A DNA stretch of 64,000 nt from Pseudoalteromonas sp. EB27. GTDB taxonomy: Bacteria > Pseudomonadota > Gammaproteobacteria > Enterobacterales > Alteromonadaceae. The notes under the pieces are model-generated. The model had not been told where the DNA came from and ran no database searches. It saw only the letters and a program-made list of their open reading frames with translations. The stretch covers positions 1-64,000 of the forward strand of contig NZ_MTQD01000008.1 in NCBI RefSeq assembly GCF_001974875.1, written 5' to 3'. The position numbers and the translations under genes are program-made. The number at the start of each line of letters is the position of its first letter. The stretch's first letter is position 1. This document shows, piece after piece, positions 26,540 through 35,477 of the stretch.

Positions 26540-27701
26540 GCGTTTTAAGTTAATAGGTGTGTTACTATGTTGTTTGTTAATTACAGGCTCGAGTAATCAC
26601 CTTGGCGCTATTGGCTTTTGGCATGTTTTAAATACAAAAGCCAATGTTCTACAAAGTTATTGGAATTCACCTGCTTACTTTTCTGACCACCTAGAGCAGT
26701 TACCAAAGACCTCTTTAGCTATACTCGCTCGCAATCAAATTTCTTCAGCGCAATATATGTATTCTCTTAAGCTTATTAAAAGCAGTCAGAGTGATACTGC
26801 AAAACCATTTTGGCTCTCAGCTATAAATGACTTAACAATCCCAGAGCGTAAAATATTAGCAACAAAGTTACTTGAGCAATTACGTTGGAGCGATTTAGAG
26901 TTACTCGCTAGTAAAAACAAATTACCAGCAGGGGATGTGCTAAATCATCTAAAACTTCAGTTAAAAACACCACAGAGTAAAGTATCTACAGCGTTTATCC
27001 ACAATCTTGGTTTTTCATCTTTAAGAAATATAAGCAAACCTAATAAGCAATGTATGTTTAACGTACTGACTATGAGCGATCATCGTAGTGGCTTATATAA
27101 ACTTATAGAGTTTATTAATACTTATAATAAACAGCCAGAGCCCCGTGAAAATATTTTTTGCTTTTCAAAACCAGTTTACGTTGCGGGTATGCTTGAGTGC
27201 AAAAGTAGCACTAGTAAAATAGCAAACTGTGACTGGCAATTATCTAAACTTAATAACCAGCTTCCTAACAATTATGATTTTATAGTGATGATGCCTAAAG
27301 ACGGTACGGCTAATGTCACGAAGGGAACAATGCTAATAAACTCAAAAGCAAAATACAGTGTATTTTTGCACGAGCTGATGCATTTTAACGGTTTTGAGGA
27401 TGAATACGCTTTGCCTAAAACTAAGCAAGCATGGTTGTGTGCAAAAACAGGTTTTGTTGCGCCTAACCTATTTATTTCTCATGGTGAGCCGCCGCCAACA
27501 GATTGGCATAAGGCAAAGAGTTGTCAGCAAGGAGGCATTGCTTATAAGCCCAGTGAAAATTGGTCCATTATGCAATATCAGCAGTTAGGTCTCTCAGCGC
27601 AGTATAGGCAACTTTGGTTGAAACATTTAGATACGACCAATGGTAAGTTTCATCGTCACTCTAGCGCGCTTACATTTGCAAATAAGACTATATTAAACTA
27701 A
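26523..27701 (+). CDS. Predicted secreted zinc metallopeptidase with M64-like motif
   Basis: Unfamiliar protein of 392 residues starting at a GTG that overlaps the nlpI end by 17 bases. Residues about 8-28 are a hydrophobic signal or anchor. Near residue 290 the motif HELMHFNGFEDEY resembles the HExxHxxxGxxDEY zinc site of peptidase family M64 (IgA protease-like), with Glu as base and two His plus an acidic third ligand. Five or more cysteines in the second half suggest disulfides in the periplasm. The first 180 residues show no known domain. The coupling to nlpI hints at an envelope role. Confidence 0.6.
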   Translation: MLTQVKRFKLIGVLLCCLLITGSSNHLGAIGFWHVLNTKANVLQSYWNSPAYFSDHLEQLPKTSLAILARNQISSAQYMYSLKLIKSSQSDTAKPFWLSAINDLTIPERKILATKLLEQLRWSDLELLASKNKLPAGDVLNHLKLQLKTPQSKVSTAFIHNLGFSSLRNISKPNKQCMFNVLTMSDHRSGLYKLIEFINTYNKQPEPRENIFCFSKPVYVAGMLECKSSTSKIANCDWQLSKLNNQLPNNYDFIVMMPKDGTANVTKGTMLINSKAKYSVFLHELMHFNGFEDEYALPKTKQAWLCAKTGFVAPNLFISHGEPPPTDWHKAKSCQQGGIAYKPSENWSIMQYQQLGLSAQYRQLWLKHLDTTNGKFHRHSSALTFANKTILN

Positions 27702-27917
27702 CAATTATCACTATTAATTAATTGTTTTTTTAGGCTTAATAAATTGTTAGTTATTGTTTGAAAAATGTCCATATAGAACCGCTTTTTATAGACAAAATAA
27801 GTGTTTTTCAGTATAACTATAGTCATTAATGTCGTTTAAAAACAGGCAGTAAAAGCATCACTTAGTATCAAAAAAGAGATGCCCTGATAAACTTATGATT
27901 ATAAAAGGCCCTACATT

Positions 27918-30710
27918 ATGACTTTGCTCTGGATACCCTTGTTATCCTTAATTGGCAGTGTTATTTCTGCATGCACAGGTAAGTTATCCCGTAATTTAAG
28001 CACTAGTTTAACGGCTCTTGCGCCTTTGACTGCTTTGGGGATTACTCTATACCATGCACCTGCAGTTTTAGCGGGCGAAACAATTCGTTATTCTTTAGCT
28101 TGGATCCCGTCAATAGGACTCGACTTATCTCTGCGGTTAGACGGTCTTAGTTTATTGTTTATGTTTATGATTTTAGGCATAGGCCTGCTCGTTATCCTCT
28201 ACACGCGTTACTACCTCAGTGCTAACGATTCAATGGCTAAGTTATATAGTTACTTAATGCTATTTATGACCGCAATGCTTGGCATTGTTATGTCTAATAA
28301 TGTTATCCAATTGTGGCTGTTTTGGGAATTAACGAGTATAAGTTCATTTTTATTAATTAGTTTTTGGTGGCATAAGTCAGAAGCGCGTAAGGGCGCACGC
28401 ATGGCGCTTGCAGTAACAGGGGCGGGTGGCTTAGCACTACTTGCTGGCTTAATGTTATTAGGAGACATTGTTGGTAGTTACGACCTAGATGTTATTTTAG
28501 CAAGCAAAGCAATCATTCAATCTCACGATTTATACGAAGTAGCATTGGTATTGGTACTATTAGGTGCGTTTACTAAATCGGCACAATTTCCATTTCATTT
28601 TTGGCTTCCTCATGCAATGGCAGCACCTACTCCAGTAAGTGCGTATTTACATTCTGCAACTATGGTAAAAGCCGGTATATTTTTGTTAGCGCGTTTTCAT
28701 CCTGCTTTAGCTGGCACGGATACTTGGTTTTTACTTGTAGGGTTAACAGGTTTAGCAACGCTATTGTTTGGTGCATACATAGCATTATTCAAACACGATT
28801 TAAAAGGATTGTTAGCCTATTCAACAATAAGCCACTTAGGTTTAATAACACTGCTATTAGGACTTGATACTGAGCTTGCGACCGTTGCTGCTATTTTCCA
28901 TATAATTAATCATGCAACCTTTAAGGCATCGTTATTTATGGCAGTTGGTATTATTGATCATGAAACGGGCACGCGTGATATGCGTAAATTAAATGGCATG
29001 TGGCGATACTTACCTTACACAGCAACACTTGCAATGGTCGCGGCAGCGGCAATGGCTGGCGTTCCGCTACTTAATGGTTTCTTATCGAAAGAAATGTTCT
29101 TTGCAGAAACACTGCATCAACAAGTGCTTGGTTCTATGTCGTGGTTAATTCCAGTATTGGCAACTGTTGCAGGTGCTTTCGCTGTAGCGTACTCAGCCCG
29201 CTTTATTCACGACGTATTTTTTAATGGCGACCCGATTGATTTACCTCGAACGCCGCATGAACCACCACGTTATATGCGTGTACCAATAGAAATACTCGTT
29301 GTGATTTGTTTATTAGTGGGCATGTTCCCGCACTTTACAATTGACGGTATTTTATCTGCGGCATCTTTAGCTGTACTTGGAAAAGAAATGCCAGTGTATG
29401 AATTAGCTATCTGGCATGGGTTTAACTTACCTCTACTTATGAGTGCAATGGCGATTGCTGGCGGCTTATTTATTTACATTAATCGTAAATATCTATTTCA
29501 ATTTCAAGCATCACTACCACCTCTCAACGCTAAAAAAACCTTTGAACGTGTAATTTTAAGTATCGTTGCTTGGTGTCAATCAAAGGTAAATAGTACAGAA
29601 AATGGTTCCCTACAGCGCTATCTTGTAATTATGTTAGCAGTAGTACTACTGTGTGCTGGTTGGCCATTATTTGAAATGCAACAGCTTGCCGGTAGCATGC
29701 CACTTACGCCGGTTGATGTGCACAATGCAATTGGAGCTGGCTTGTTGATTATTGGTGCCCTTGCTACCGTTATTTGGCATCGCTCTCGAATGGTATCGTT
29801 GTTAATGCTCTCAATTGTAGGGTTAATGGTGTCGGTTGTATTTACACGTTTTTCTGCACCTGATTTAGCACTTACACAGCTAACTGTTGAGGTTGTTACT
29901 ATTATCTTACTTATGCTGGCATTGTTTTTTTTACCGCAGCATACGCCAAAAGAATCAAGTTCGTTACGCGTACTTCGAGACTTAGGCATAGCCTCTACGC
30001 TAGGTGTAGTTATAGCGAGTATTTGTTATGCATTACTTACACGTCCATTAGATTCAATTTCAGACTTCTTTATTGCTAACGCTAAGATTGGTGGCGGTGG
30101 TACTAACGTAGTTAACGTTATTTTGGTCGACTTTAGGGGCTTTGATACGCTTGGCGAAATTACCGTATTAGGTATTGCCGCATTAGGTATATTTAAAGTA
30201 CTTTCTCGAATCCCATTATTTATGCCTGCAAGTGACAGTGAAGGGCGCCCATGGGCTAAAGAGCGTCACCCAATATTACTGGCGAGTATTTCACAAAGTT
30301 TATTGCCGCTTGCCTTATTGGTTTCTGCGTATATTTTCTTACGTGGGCATAACTTACCTGGTGGTGGTTTTATTGCTGGGTTAGTAACATCAATCGCGTT
30401 TATTTTGCAATACATGGCGCATGGTACGGCATGGATTAACGAACGTTTTGATGTTAATTATCGCAAAATTATAGCTTCAGGCATTGGTATTTCTTTGTTT
30501 ACAGGTGTGGGTAGTTGGTTCTTTGATAAGCCATTTTTAACAACTTGGTTTGACTACTTTGATATTCCGTTTGTCGGTAAAACAGAGCTTGCCAGCGCGA
30601 TTGCATTTGACCTAGGTGTTTACTTAACAGTTGTAGGCGCTACGTTAATGATTTTAGCAAGCTTAGGTAATATGACAGCAGATACCCAGAAAAAAGAGGT
30701 AAATATTTAA
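27918..30710 (+). CDS. mrpA: Na+(K+)/H+ antiporter subunit A, fused with subunit B (MrpAB)
   Basis: Large membrane subunit of the Mrp/Mnh antiporter, 930 residues with about 20 membrane segments. The complex-I-like part (about 60-480) has the conserved [34 protein letters not shown]. The C-terminal region after about 770 ([47 protein letters not shown]) is an MrpB domain, so the operon needs no separate mrpB. It is followed directly by mrpC, whose ATG overlaps its stop. It would confer sodium and alkaline tolerance. Confidence 0.93.
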   Translation: MTLLWIPLLSLIGSVISACTGKLSRNLSTSLTALAPLTALGITLYHAPAVLAGETIRYSLAWIPSIGLDLSLRLDGLSLLFMFMILGIGLLVILYTRYYLSANDSMAKLYSYLMLFMTAMLGIVMSNNVIQLWLFWELTSISSFLLISFWWHKSEARKGARMALAVTGAGGLALLAGLMLLGDIVGSYDLDVILASKAIIQSHDLYEVALVLVLLGAFTKSAQFPFHFWLPHAMAAPTPVSAYLHSATMVKAGIFLLARFHPALAGTDTWFLLVGLTGLATLLFGAYIALFKHDLKGLLAYSTISHLGLITLLLGLDTELATVAAIFHIINHATFKASLFMAVGIIDHETGTRDMRKLNGMWRYLPYTATLAMVAAAAMAGVPLLNGFLSKEMFFAETLHQQVLGSMSWLIPVLATVAGAFAVAYSARFIHDVFFNGDPIDLPRTPHEPPRYMRVPIEILVVICLLVGMFPHFTIDGILSAASLAVLGKEMPVYELAIWHGFNLPLLMSAMAIAGGLFIYINRKYLFQFQASLPPLNAKKTFERVILSIVAWCQSKVNSTENGSLQRYLVIMLAVVLLCAGWPLFEMQQLAGSMPLTPVDVHNAIGAGLLIIGALATVIWHRSRMVSLLMLSIVGLMVSVVFTRFSAPDLALTQLTVEVVTIILLMLALFFLPQHTPKESSSLRVLRDLGIASTLGVVIASICYALLTRPLDSISDFFIANAKIGGGGTNVVNVILVDFRGFDTLGEITVLGIAALGIFKVLSRIPLFMPASDSEGRPWAKERHPILLASISQSLLPLALLVSAYIFLRGHNLPGGGFIAGLVTSIAFILQYMAHGTAWINERFDVNYRKIIASGIGISLFTGVGSWFFDKPFLTTWFDYFDIPFVGKTELASAIAFDLGVYLTVVGATLMILASLGNMTADTQKKEVNI

Positions 30711-31063
30711 TGGAATTATTGTACGCATCTTGCGTTGGAGTATTGGTCAGTTGCGGTGTGTTTTTACTGCTGAGAGCTCGTACATTCCCTGTAGTACTTG
30801 GGCTTACTATGATTTCATACGCTGTTAACTTATTTTTGTTTTCAGCAGGTCGTCTCACTATTAATAAAGCAGTAGTGCTTGGCACAGGATCAGATTATGC
30901 AGATCCTCTACCTCAAGCTTTAGTGCTTACCGCTATTGTAATCGGCTTTGCGATGACCGCATTTGTGGTTATTTTGGCAATACGTGGGCGCGCCGATTTA
31001 GGTAGTGACCATGTTGATGGTTATGTGCCTAATGCCTCTGCAGATAATAAGGAGCAAAAATGA
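30710..31063 (+). CDS. mrpC: Na+/H+ antiporter subunit C
   Basis: Membrane protein of 117 residues with three hydrophobic segments, homologous to NuoK. Typical runs are LLRARTFPVVLGLTMISYAVNLFLFSAGRL and ADPLPQALVLTAIVIGFAMTAFVVILAIRG. The gene overlaps mrpA by one base and mrpD by four. Confidence 0.93.
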   Translation: MELLYASCVGVLVSCGVFLLLRARTFPVVLGLTMISYAVNLFLFSAGRLTINKAVVLGTGSDYADPLPQALVLTAIVIGFAMTAFVVILAIRGRADLGSDHVDGYVPNASADNKEQK

Positions 31064-32577
31064 TCCAACATTTAGCTTCGCTACCTATTTTATTACCTAT
31101 GCTGACGGCAGTTATTTTATTGCTGCCGCCATGTGGTAAAAGCGTCAAAATTCGCCGCTTAGTTTCAATTGTAATGGCAATAGCTACTTTTGCCATTAGT
31201 GTGCTGTTACTGGTACATATTAATAATACGGGTATTAATGTTTACGCTATTGGTAATTGGTCTGCACCATTTGGGATAGTCTTAGTCGCTGATATGTTAT
31301 CTACCTTATTAGTTACGTTAACTTCACTTTTAGGTTTGGGCGCTATTTTATATGGTAGTGCTGGCGATGATGAAAAGGGCAGCTTTTATCATCCACTTGT
31401 CCACTTTTTAATATTGGGTGTAAATGGCGCGTTTTTAACGGGCGATTTATTTAACCTATTTGTATTTTTTGAAGTGTTACTGATTGCATCCTATGCATTG
31501 TTAATGCATGCCGGTGATAAACAAAACACTCGTGCTGCACTGCAATATGTAATATTGAATTTAGTTGGCTCAAGCGTGTTTTTAATCGGTTTGGGTATTT
31601 TGTACGGTGTACTTGGTACGCTTAATATTGCAGATATGGCGCAAAAAGTATCCGAGCTTACGGGCGATGATGTATACCTAGCAAAGGCTGGTGGTTTATT
31701 ACTACTCATTGTATTTGCATTAAAGGGCGCATTATTACCTCTGCATTTATGGCTTCCAAATACATATTCAAGCGCTAAACCTGTGGTTGCTGCATTATTT
31801 GCGATTATGACCAAAGTAGGCGTTTACGCTATGCTTCGTGTTTACACTGTGATATTTGGCGAACAAGCAGGGGCGCTTGAACATATGGCGCAGCCTTGGC
31901 TTTGGGGCTTAGCAATTGCCACGATTATAGTGGGTGCTATTGGTGTTATGGCAGCGCAAGACTTACGTAAACTCACTTCTAACTTAGTATTGGTATCTGT
32001 GGGAACGTTGGTTGCGCTAATCGCATTACAAAATGTAAATGCCACTGCTGCACTTTTATATTATTTAGTTCATTCAACACTTATTAGTGCCGCACTATTT
32101 TTATTAGCCGATTTAGTTTCAATCCAGCGCGGTAAAGTTGGCGACAGGCTAGTAGCAGGTCGCTGCGTTAAACAACCATTTTTATTAGGTGTGTGCTTTA
32201 TTGTTGCGGCTTTAACAGTAGTTGGTATGCCGCCACTATCAGGCTTTGTAGGTAAAATTTGGATACTTAAAGCCACATTAAATAGTGAGCAAGCTTTACT
32301 ATTTTGGCCTGTATATTTAGTAACAAGCTTTGCGTTATTAGTAGCGCTTTCGCGTGCCGGCACGACCTTATTTTGGGAGCATAAAAGTAAAAAAAGCGAA
32401 AACGCAGATGGTGCAAATGCACACCCGTTGCAGGTAACTGTAATTATAGGTTTACTTGCTTGTTCGCCATTGCTCGTTATTTTTGGCGGGCCAATAAGTG
32501 ACTACATGCTAGGTGCTGCTACTCAGTTACATGATATAAGCGGCGGTATTAATGCTGTACTTAAAGGAGGCATGTGA
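31060..32577 (+). CDS. mrpD: Na+/H+ antiporter subunit D
   Basis: Polytopic subunit of 505 residues, related to complex-I NuoL/M/N. Key features are FFEVLLIASYALLMHAGD (the channel-lining Glu), KGALLPLHLWLPNTYSSAKPVVAALFAIMTKVGVYAMLR with the conserved Lys and His, and VGMPPLSGFVGKIWIL. It overlaps its neighbours by four bases on both sides. Confidence 0.93.
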   Translation: MIQHLASLPILLPMLTAVILLLPPCGKSVKIRRLVSIVMAIATFAISVLLLVHINNTGINVYAIGNWSAPFGIVLVADMLSTLLVTLTSLLGLGAILYGSAGDDEKGSFYHPLVHFLILGVNGAFLTGDLFNLFVFFEVLLIASYALLMHAGDKQNTRAALQYVILNLVGSSVFLIGLGILYGVLGTLNIADMAQKVSELTGDDVYLAKAGGLLLLIVFALKGALLPLHLWLPNTYSSAKPVVAALFAIMTKVGVYAMLRVYTVIFGEQAGALEHMAQPWLWGLAIATIIVGAIGVMAAQDLRKLTSNLVLVSVGTLVALIALQNVNATAALLYYLVHSTLISAALFLLADLVSIQRGKVGDRLVAGRCVKQPFLLGVCFIVAALTVVGMPPLSGFVGKIWILKATLNSEQALLFWPVYLVTSFALLVALSRAGTTLFWEHKSKKSENADGANAHPLQVTVIIGLLACSPLLVIFGGPISDYMLGAATQLHDISGGINAVLKGGM

Positions 32578-33113
32578 TGAGATTACAAGCCCGTTTTCGT
32601 TGGTTACCAACACCATTTCGTAGCCTGTTTTTGTTTATGGTATGGTTGTTGTTAAATAATAGCGTGTCGGTAGGACACTTAGTACTAGCGACTATTTTTG
32701 CTATATTTATACCCCTATTAAGCTTTTCACTTCGCGAACCTCAACCGCTTATTTTAAGGCCTGGACTAGCATTAAAGCAGTTACTTATAGTACTTTACGA
32801 TATTATTGTTGCAAATCTACAGGTGGCTTTGCTTATACTTGGGCCATCTAAAAACTTACGCCCGGCCTTTATAAAAGTACCGATTGATTTAACTCATGAT
32901 ATGCCAATTACTATATTGGCCAGTAGTGTATCGCTTACACCCGGTACAGTGAGCGCAGAGGTTTATCCAATTGCAGAATCGTTACCTGAAGGTGAAGAGC
33001 CAACACAACGTTACTTACTAATACATGTGCTTGACCTTAAAGATGAAGAAGCACTTATCAAACAAATAAAACAACGCTACGAAGCTCCACTGAAGGAGAT
33101 ATTTCAATGTTAG
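32574..33113 (+). CDS. mrpE: Na+/H+ antiporter subunit E
   Basis: Subunit of 179 residues with N-terminal membrane segments and a soluble C-terminal domain. Family marks are FLFMVWLLLNNSVSVGHLVLATIFAIFIPLL and ILASSVSLTPGTVSAEV. It overlaps mrpD and mrpF, indicating coupled translation. Confidence 0.9.
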   Translation: MMRLQARFRWLPTPFRSLFLFMVWLLLNNSVSVGHLVLATIFAIFIPLLSFSLREPQPLILRPGLALKQLLIVLYDIIVANLQVALLILGPSKNLRPAFIKVPIDLTHDMPITILASSVSLTPGTVSAEVYPIAESLPEGEEPTQRYLLIHVLDLKDEEALIKQIKQRYEAPLKEIFQC

Positions 33114-33376
33114 ACACCGTATTACTCATTGTTTTTTCGATGATTGGCTTATCATTATTGCTTAATTTATGGCGATTGATTATTGGTCCGTCAGTGCCTG
33201 ACCGTGTTTTAGCGCTCGATACAATGTACATAAATGTTATTGCACTGATTATTTTATACAGTATAAGTATGGACACAGGGCTTTACTTTGAAGCAGCACT
33301 GCTTATTGCCATGCTTGGTTTTATAAGTACAGTTGCAGTGTGTAAGTATTTACTACGCGGCGATATAATTGAATAA
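33107..33376 (+). CDS. mrpF: Na+/H+ antiporter subunit F
   Basis: Small membrane subunit of 89 residues with three hydrophobic helices. It contains LWRLIIGPSVPDRVLALDTMYIN, the MrpF signature region, and ends ALLIAMLGFISTVAVCKYLLRGDIIE. Confidence 0.91.
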   Translation: MLDTVLLIVFSMIGLSLLLNLWRLIIGPSVPDRVLALDTMYINVIALIILYSISMDTGLYFEAALLIAMLGFISTVAVCKYLLRGDIIE

Positions 33377-33385
33377 GGTGAAAAC

Positions 33386-33718
33386 ATGATCAGCGAATGG
33401 GTTGTATCAATACTATTGTTATTTGGTGGTACGTTTATTTTAATTGGCTCGATAGGCTTAATTAAACTGCCTGACTTTTTTATGCGTTTGCATGGACCAA
33501 CGAAGGCAACAACGTTGGGTATGGCAAGTATGTTAATCGCAGCTATGGTTTATTTTGTAAATTCAGGCCATGGACTCAGTGTTAGAGAAATACTCATTAC
33601 TATATTTTTACTAATTACGGCGCCGATTAGTGGTTACATGCTAATAAAATCAGCTATTCATCATAAGCTAAAAGCTAAAGAAGGCACTAAAGGTCTCGAT
33701 AATGTAGAGGACGATTAA
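33386..33718 (+). CDS. mrpG: Na+/H+ antiporter subunit G
   Basis: Last gene of the mrp operon, 110 residues and three membrane helices. Family marks are GSIGLIKLPDFFMRLHGPTKATTLGMASMLIAAMVYF and ITAPISGYMLIKSAIH. It follows mrpF by 9 bases and is closed by a strong terminator. Confidence 0.92.
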   Translation: MISEWVVSILLLFGGTFILIGSIGLIKLPDFFMRLHGPTKATTLGMASMLIAAMVYFVNSGHGLSVREILITIFLLITAPISGYMLIKSAIHHKLKAKEGTKGLDNVEDD

Positions 33719-33736
33719 CGCAAATGCGCACTAATA

Positions 33737-33771
33737 AAAGGCCGAATAAACGCGATTTATTCGGCTTTTTT
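33737..33771 (+). terminator. mrp operon terminator
   Basis: AAAGGCCGAATAAA and TTTATTCGGCTTTTTT form a long stem around CGCGA with one mismatch, ending in six T. Confidence 0.92.
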
Positions 33772-33848
33772 AATGATTACCTGTCCCCTTTACAATACTA
33801 ATTAATCATGTGACTATAAAACGATTATTTATATTAAAGGATATTATT

Positions 33849-34346
33849 ATGGGTAAGGTACTACTTTTATCATTACTGATTTTTTCTAGTAGTTTATATG
33901 CTGAGCAAAATACAAAACAGCAAAAAATAGATGAACTTATTAGTGTAATGAACTTAGATTCAATGGTTGATTCTATGTACGGCCAGGTTGAAGGTATGAT
34001 GAAAGGTATGTCTGATCAAATGGGTGTTAAGCCTTCTGAACAGGCAATTTTTGATAAGTACTATGGTGACATGACGACGGTATTAAAAACCGAAATGAGC
34101 TGGGCCAAAATGCAGCCGATGATGATTAGCGTGTACGACAAACATTTTAGTGAGCAAGAGATTGCTGATATGTTAGCATTTTATAAGACAGATACCGGGC
34201 AAAAAATACTTGAAAAAATGCCTGTTGTAATGCAAGAGTCTATGCAAATGTCTCAAAGCTTAATGAAAGATGCCATGCCTAAAATACAAACTTTAGCGCA
34301 GCAGCTAAGCGACGAATTAGAGCAAAGCCGTAGCGAATCAAACTAG
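33849..34346 (+). CDS. Exported DUF2059-type protein
   Basis: Start at ATG 33849 (MGKVLLLSLLIFSSSLYAEQ), which gives a normal signal peptide cleaved after YA and has AAAGGAT upstream; the earlier in-frame ATG at 33810 adds 13 unlikely residues. The mature helical, Met-rich part includes KHFSEQEIADMLAFYKTDTGQKILEKMPVVMQESM, the conserved DUF2059 core. Function is unknown; presumed periplasmic. The last base of its stop codon TAG is also the terminal G of the MITE-like repeat that follows. Confidence 0.8.
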   Translation: MGKVLLLSLLIFSSSLYAEQNTKQQKIDELISVMNLDSMVDSMYGQVEGMMKGMSDQMGVKPSEQAIFDKYYGDMTTVLKTEMSWAKMQPMMISVYDKHFSEQEIADMLAFYKTDTGQKILEKMPVVMQESMQMSQSLMKDAMPKIQTLAQQLSDELEQSRSESN

Positions 34347-34695
34347 GGCATGTAGATCTTTGTGGATTGAATTTATTCAATCCAAGGAAGATTAAATTGC
34401 GGCGCGAGGTTTGTAACCTAGTGAGCTCGGTAACTGCTCCTGCGTTACCCTACAGGCTTACATTCATGTAAGAATAAGCAAAAACCGAGCACGCGTCCTG
34501 CTCACGGCCCTTATCTATATCCATGTAGGCAACAAAGAGTTAATCGTCCCTAGAAATAATCCAAAGGGCAGCGCATGTTTGGTATTTGTGCTGCGTTATC
34601 GCCAACTTATGGGGAATAACCACATAAATAGGCCTACCTTGGCTAAAAACCAAACAGCCTGCTGTAAGTTTAACCACTAATGTTCAACAGGCCCT
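34345..34695 (-). mobile_element. MITE-like dispersed repeat, copy B (about 350 bp, inverted relative to copy A)
   Basis: Read on the minus strand, it runs GGGCCTGTTGAAC... to ...AAGATCTACATGCCC and follows copy A (7593-7947) along its whole length with many point differences. Shared blocks include GGCGATAACGCAG, GCCTACATGGATATAGATAAGG, GCCGTGAGCAGGACGCG and GGTTACAAACCTCGCGCCGC. It encodes nothing. A short hairpin (GCGCCT-TACTT-AGGCGC, 34707-34723) lies just beyond it. Confidence 0.75.
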
Positions 34696-35033
34696 TAGAT
34701 TAATACGCGCCTTACTTAGGCGCTTCTCTCCTGAATTCACCCCTCCTGATAATAAACGCCAGTATCAGCTTAAGTTAATTCTGTTTGTGTCATTATGCCA
34801 ATGAGCAATAATACTTAATCATTTTTGATATACGACTGCATGGAAGCAGAGGCAATTAGTGATAACAACTAAATAATAAAATCTTTGCCTTGTTATCAAC
34901 ACGATTTTATTCTCTCAAACAGGTCACTTAATTAAGCGAATTGGTATTATTTTATTAGCTTTAAAATAGTCATTGACCTATGTGTTGCACCTAGGTTTAT
35001 TGTGAAGCCACTGAAACACGACGGAGTCAAATT
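34696..35033. other. Intergenic region upstream of the MerR-type regulator
   Basis: It has no gene. It contains a small palindrome at 34707-34723 and, at its right end, the regulator's promoter. The rest is AT-rich. Confidence 0.4.
34973..35003 (+). promoter_or_regulatory. MerR-family promoter/operator (19-bp spacer)
   Basis: TTGACC (34973-34978) and TATTGT (34998-35003) are separated by 19 bp, the overlong spacing that MerR-type activators correct by twisting DNA. An inverted repeat ACCTA (34976-34980) / TAGGT (34992-34996) lies between the boxes, as in CueR operators. Confidence 0.68.
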
Positions 35034-35477
35034 ATGTATGTTAAACAACTCGCCAAGTTAATGGGCGTGACTGCCGATACTGTTCGTCATTACACGCGTG
35101 TTGGGTTACTTAATCCAATACGCAGTGAAGAAAATGGCTATCAAGAATATACAAAGCAAGACCAGCAGCGTTTAAAGTTTATTATTAGCTCTCGTCAACT
35201 TGGTTTTTCACTCAAAGATATTCAACACATTATAGGCGAGTCAGAGCAGGGAAATTGTCCTTGTCCTTTAACACGCAAACTCATTACTAAACGCCTAGAA
35301 GAAACCGAAGCACTATTTCAAGAAACATTAAAGCTACGAAACAGAATGCATGCAGCCCTTGAGCAATGGGATACATCAGCCGATGGTGCAAATGCCAGTG
35401 ACGTGTGTAGTTTAATAGAATCTTTTGTTGATCCAATAAACGATTCCGTAAATAAGGAGCAGCGTAATGACGACTAA
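35034..35477 (+). CDS. MerR-family metal-responsive regulator (CueR-like role)
   Basis: DNA-binding activator of 147 residues. The winged helix is at 1-70 ([28 protein letters not shown]...[16 protein letters not shown]), followed by the dimerisation helix and a CPCP motif near residue 82 ([12 protein letters not shown]) that could bind a metal. CueR normally has its two metal cysteines near the C-terminus, so the sensing site here differs. It overlaps copA by 11 bases and shares its promoter, so copper is the likely signal, although another thiophilic metal is possible. Confidence 0.85.
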   Translation: MYVKQLAKLMGVTADTVRHYTRVGLLNPIRSEENGYQEYTKQDQQRLKFIISSRQLGFSLKDIQHIIGESEQGNCPCPLTRKLITKRLEETEALFQETLKLRNRMHAALEQWDTSADGANASDVCSLIESFVDPINDSVNKEQRNDD

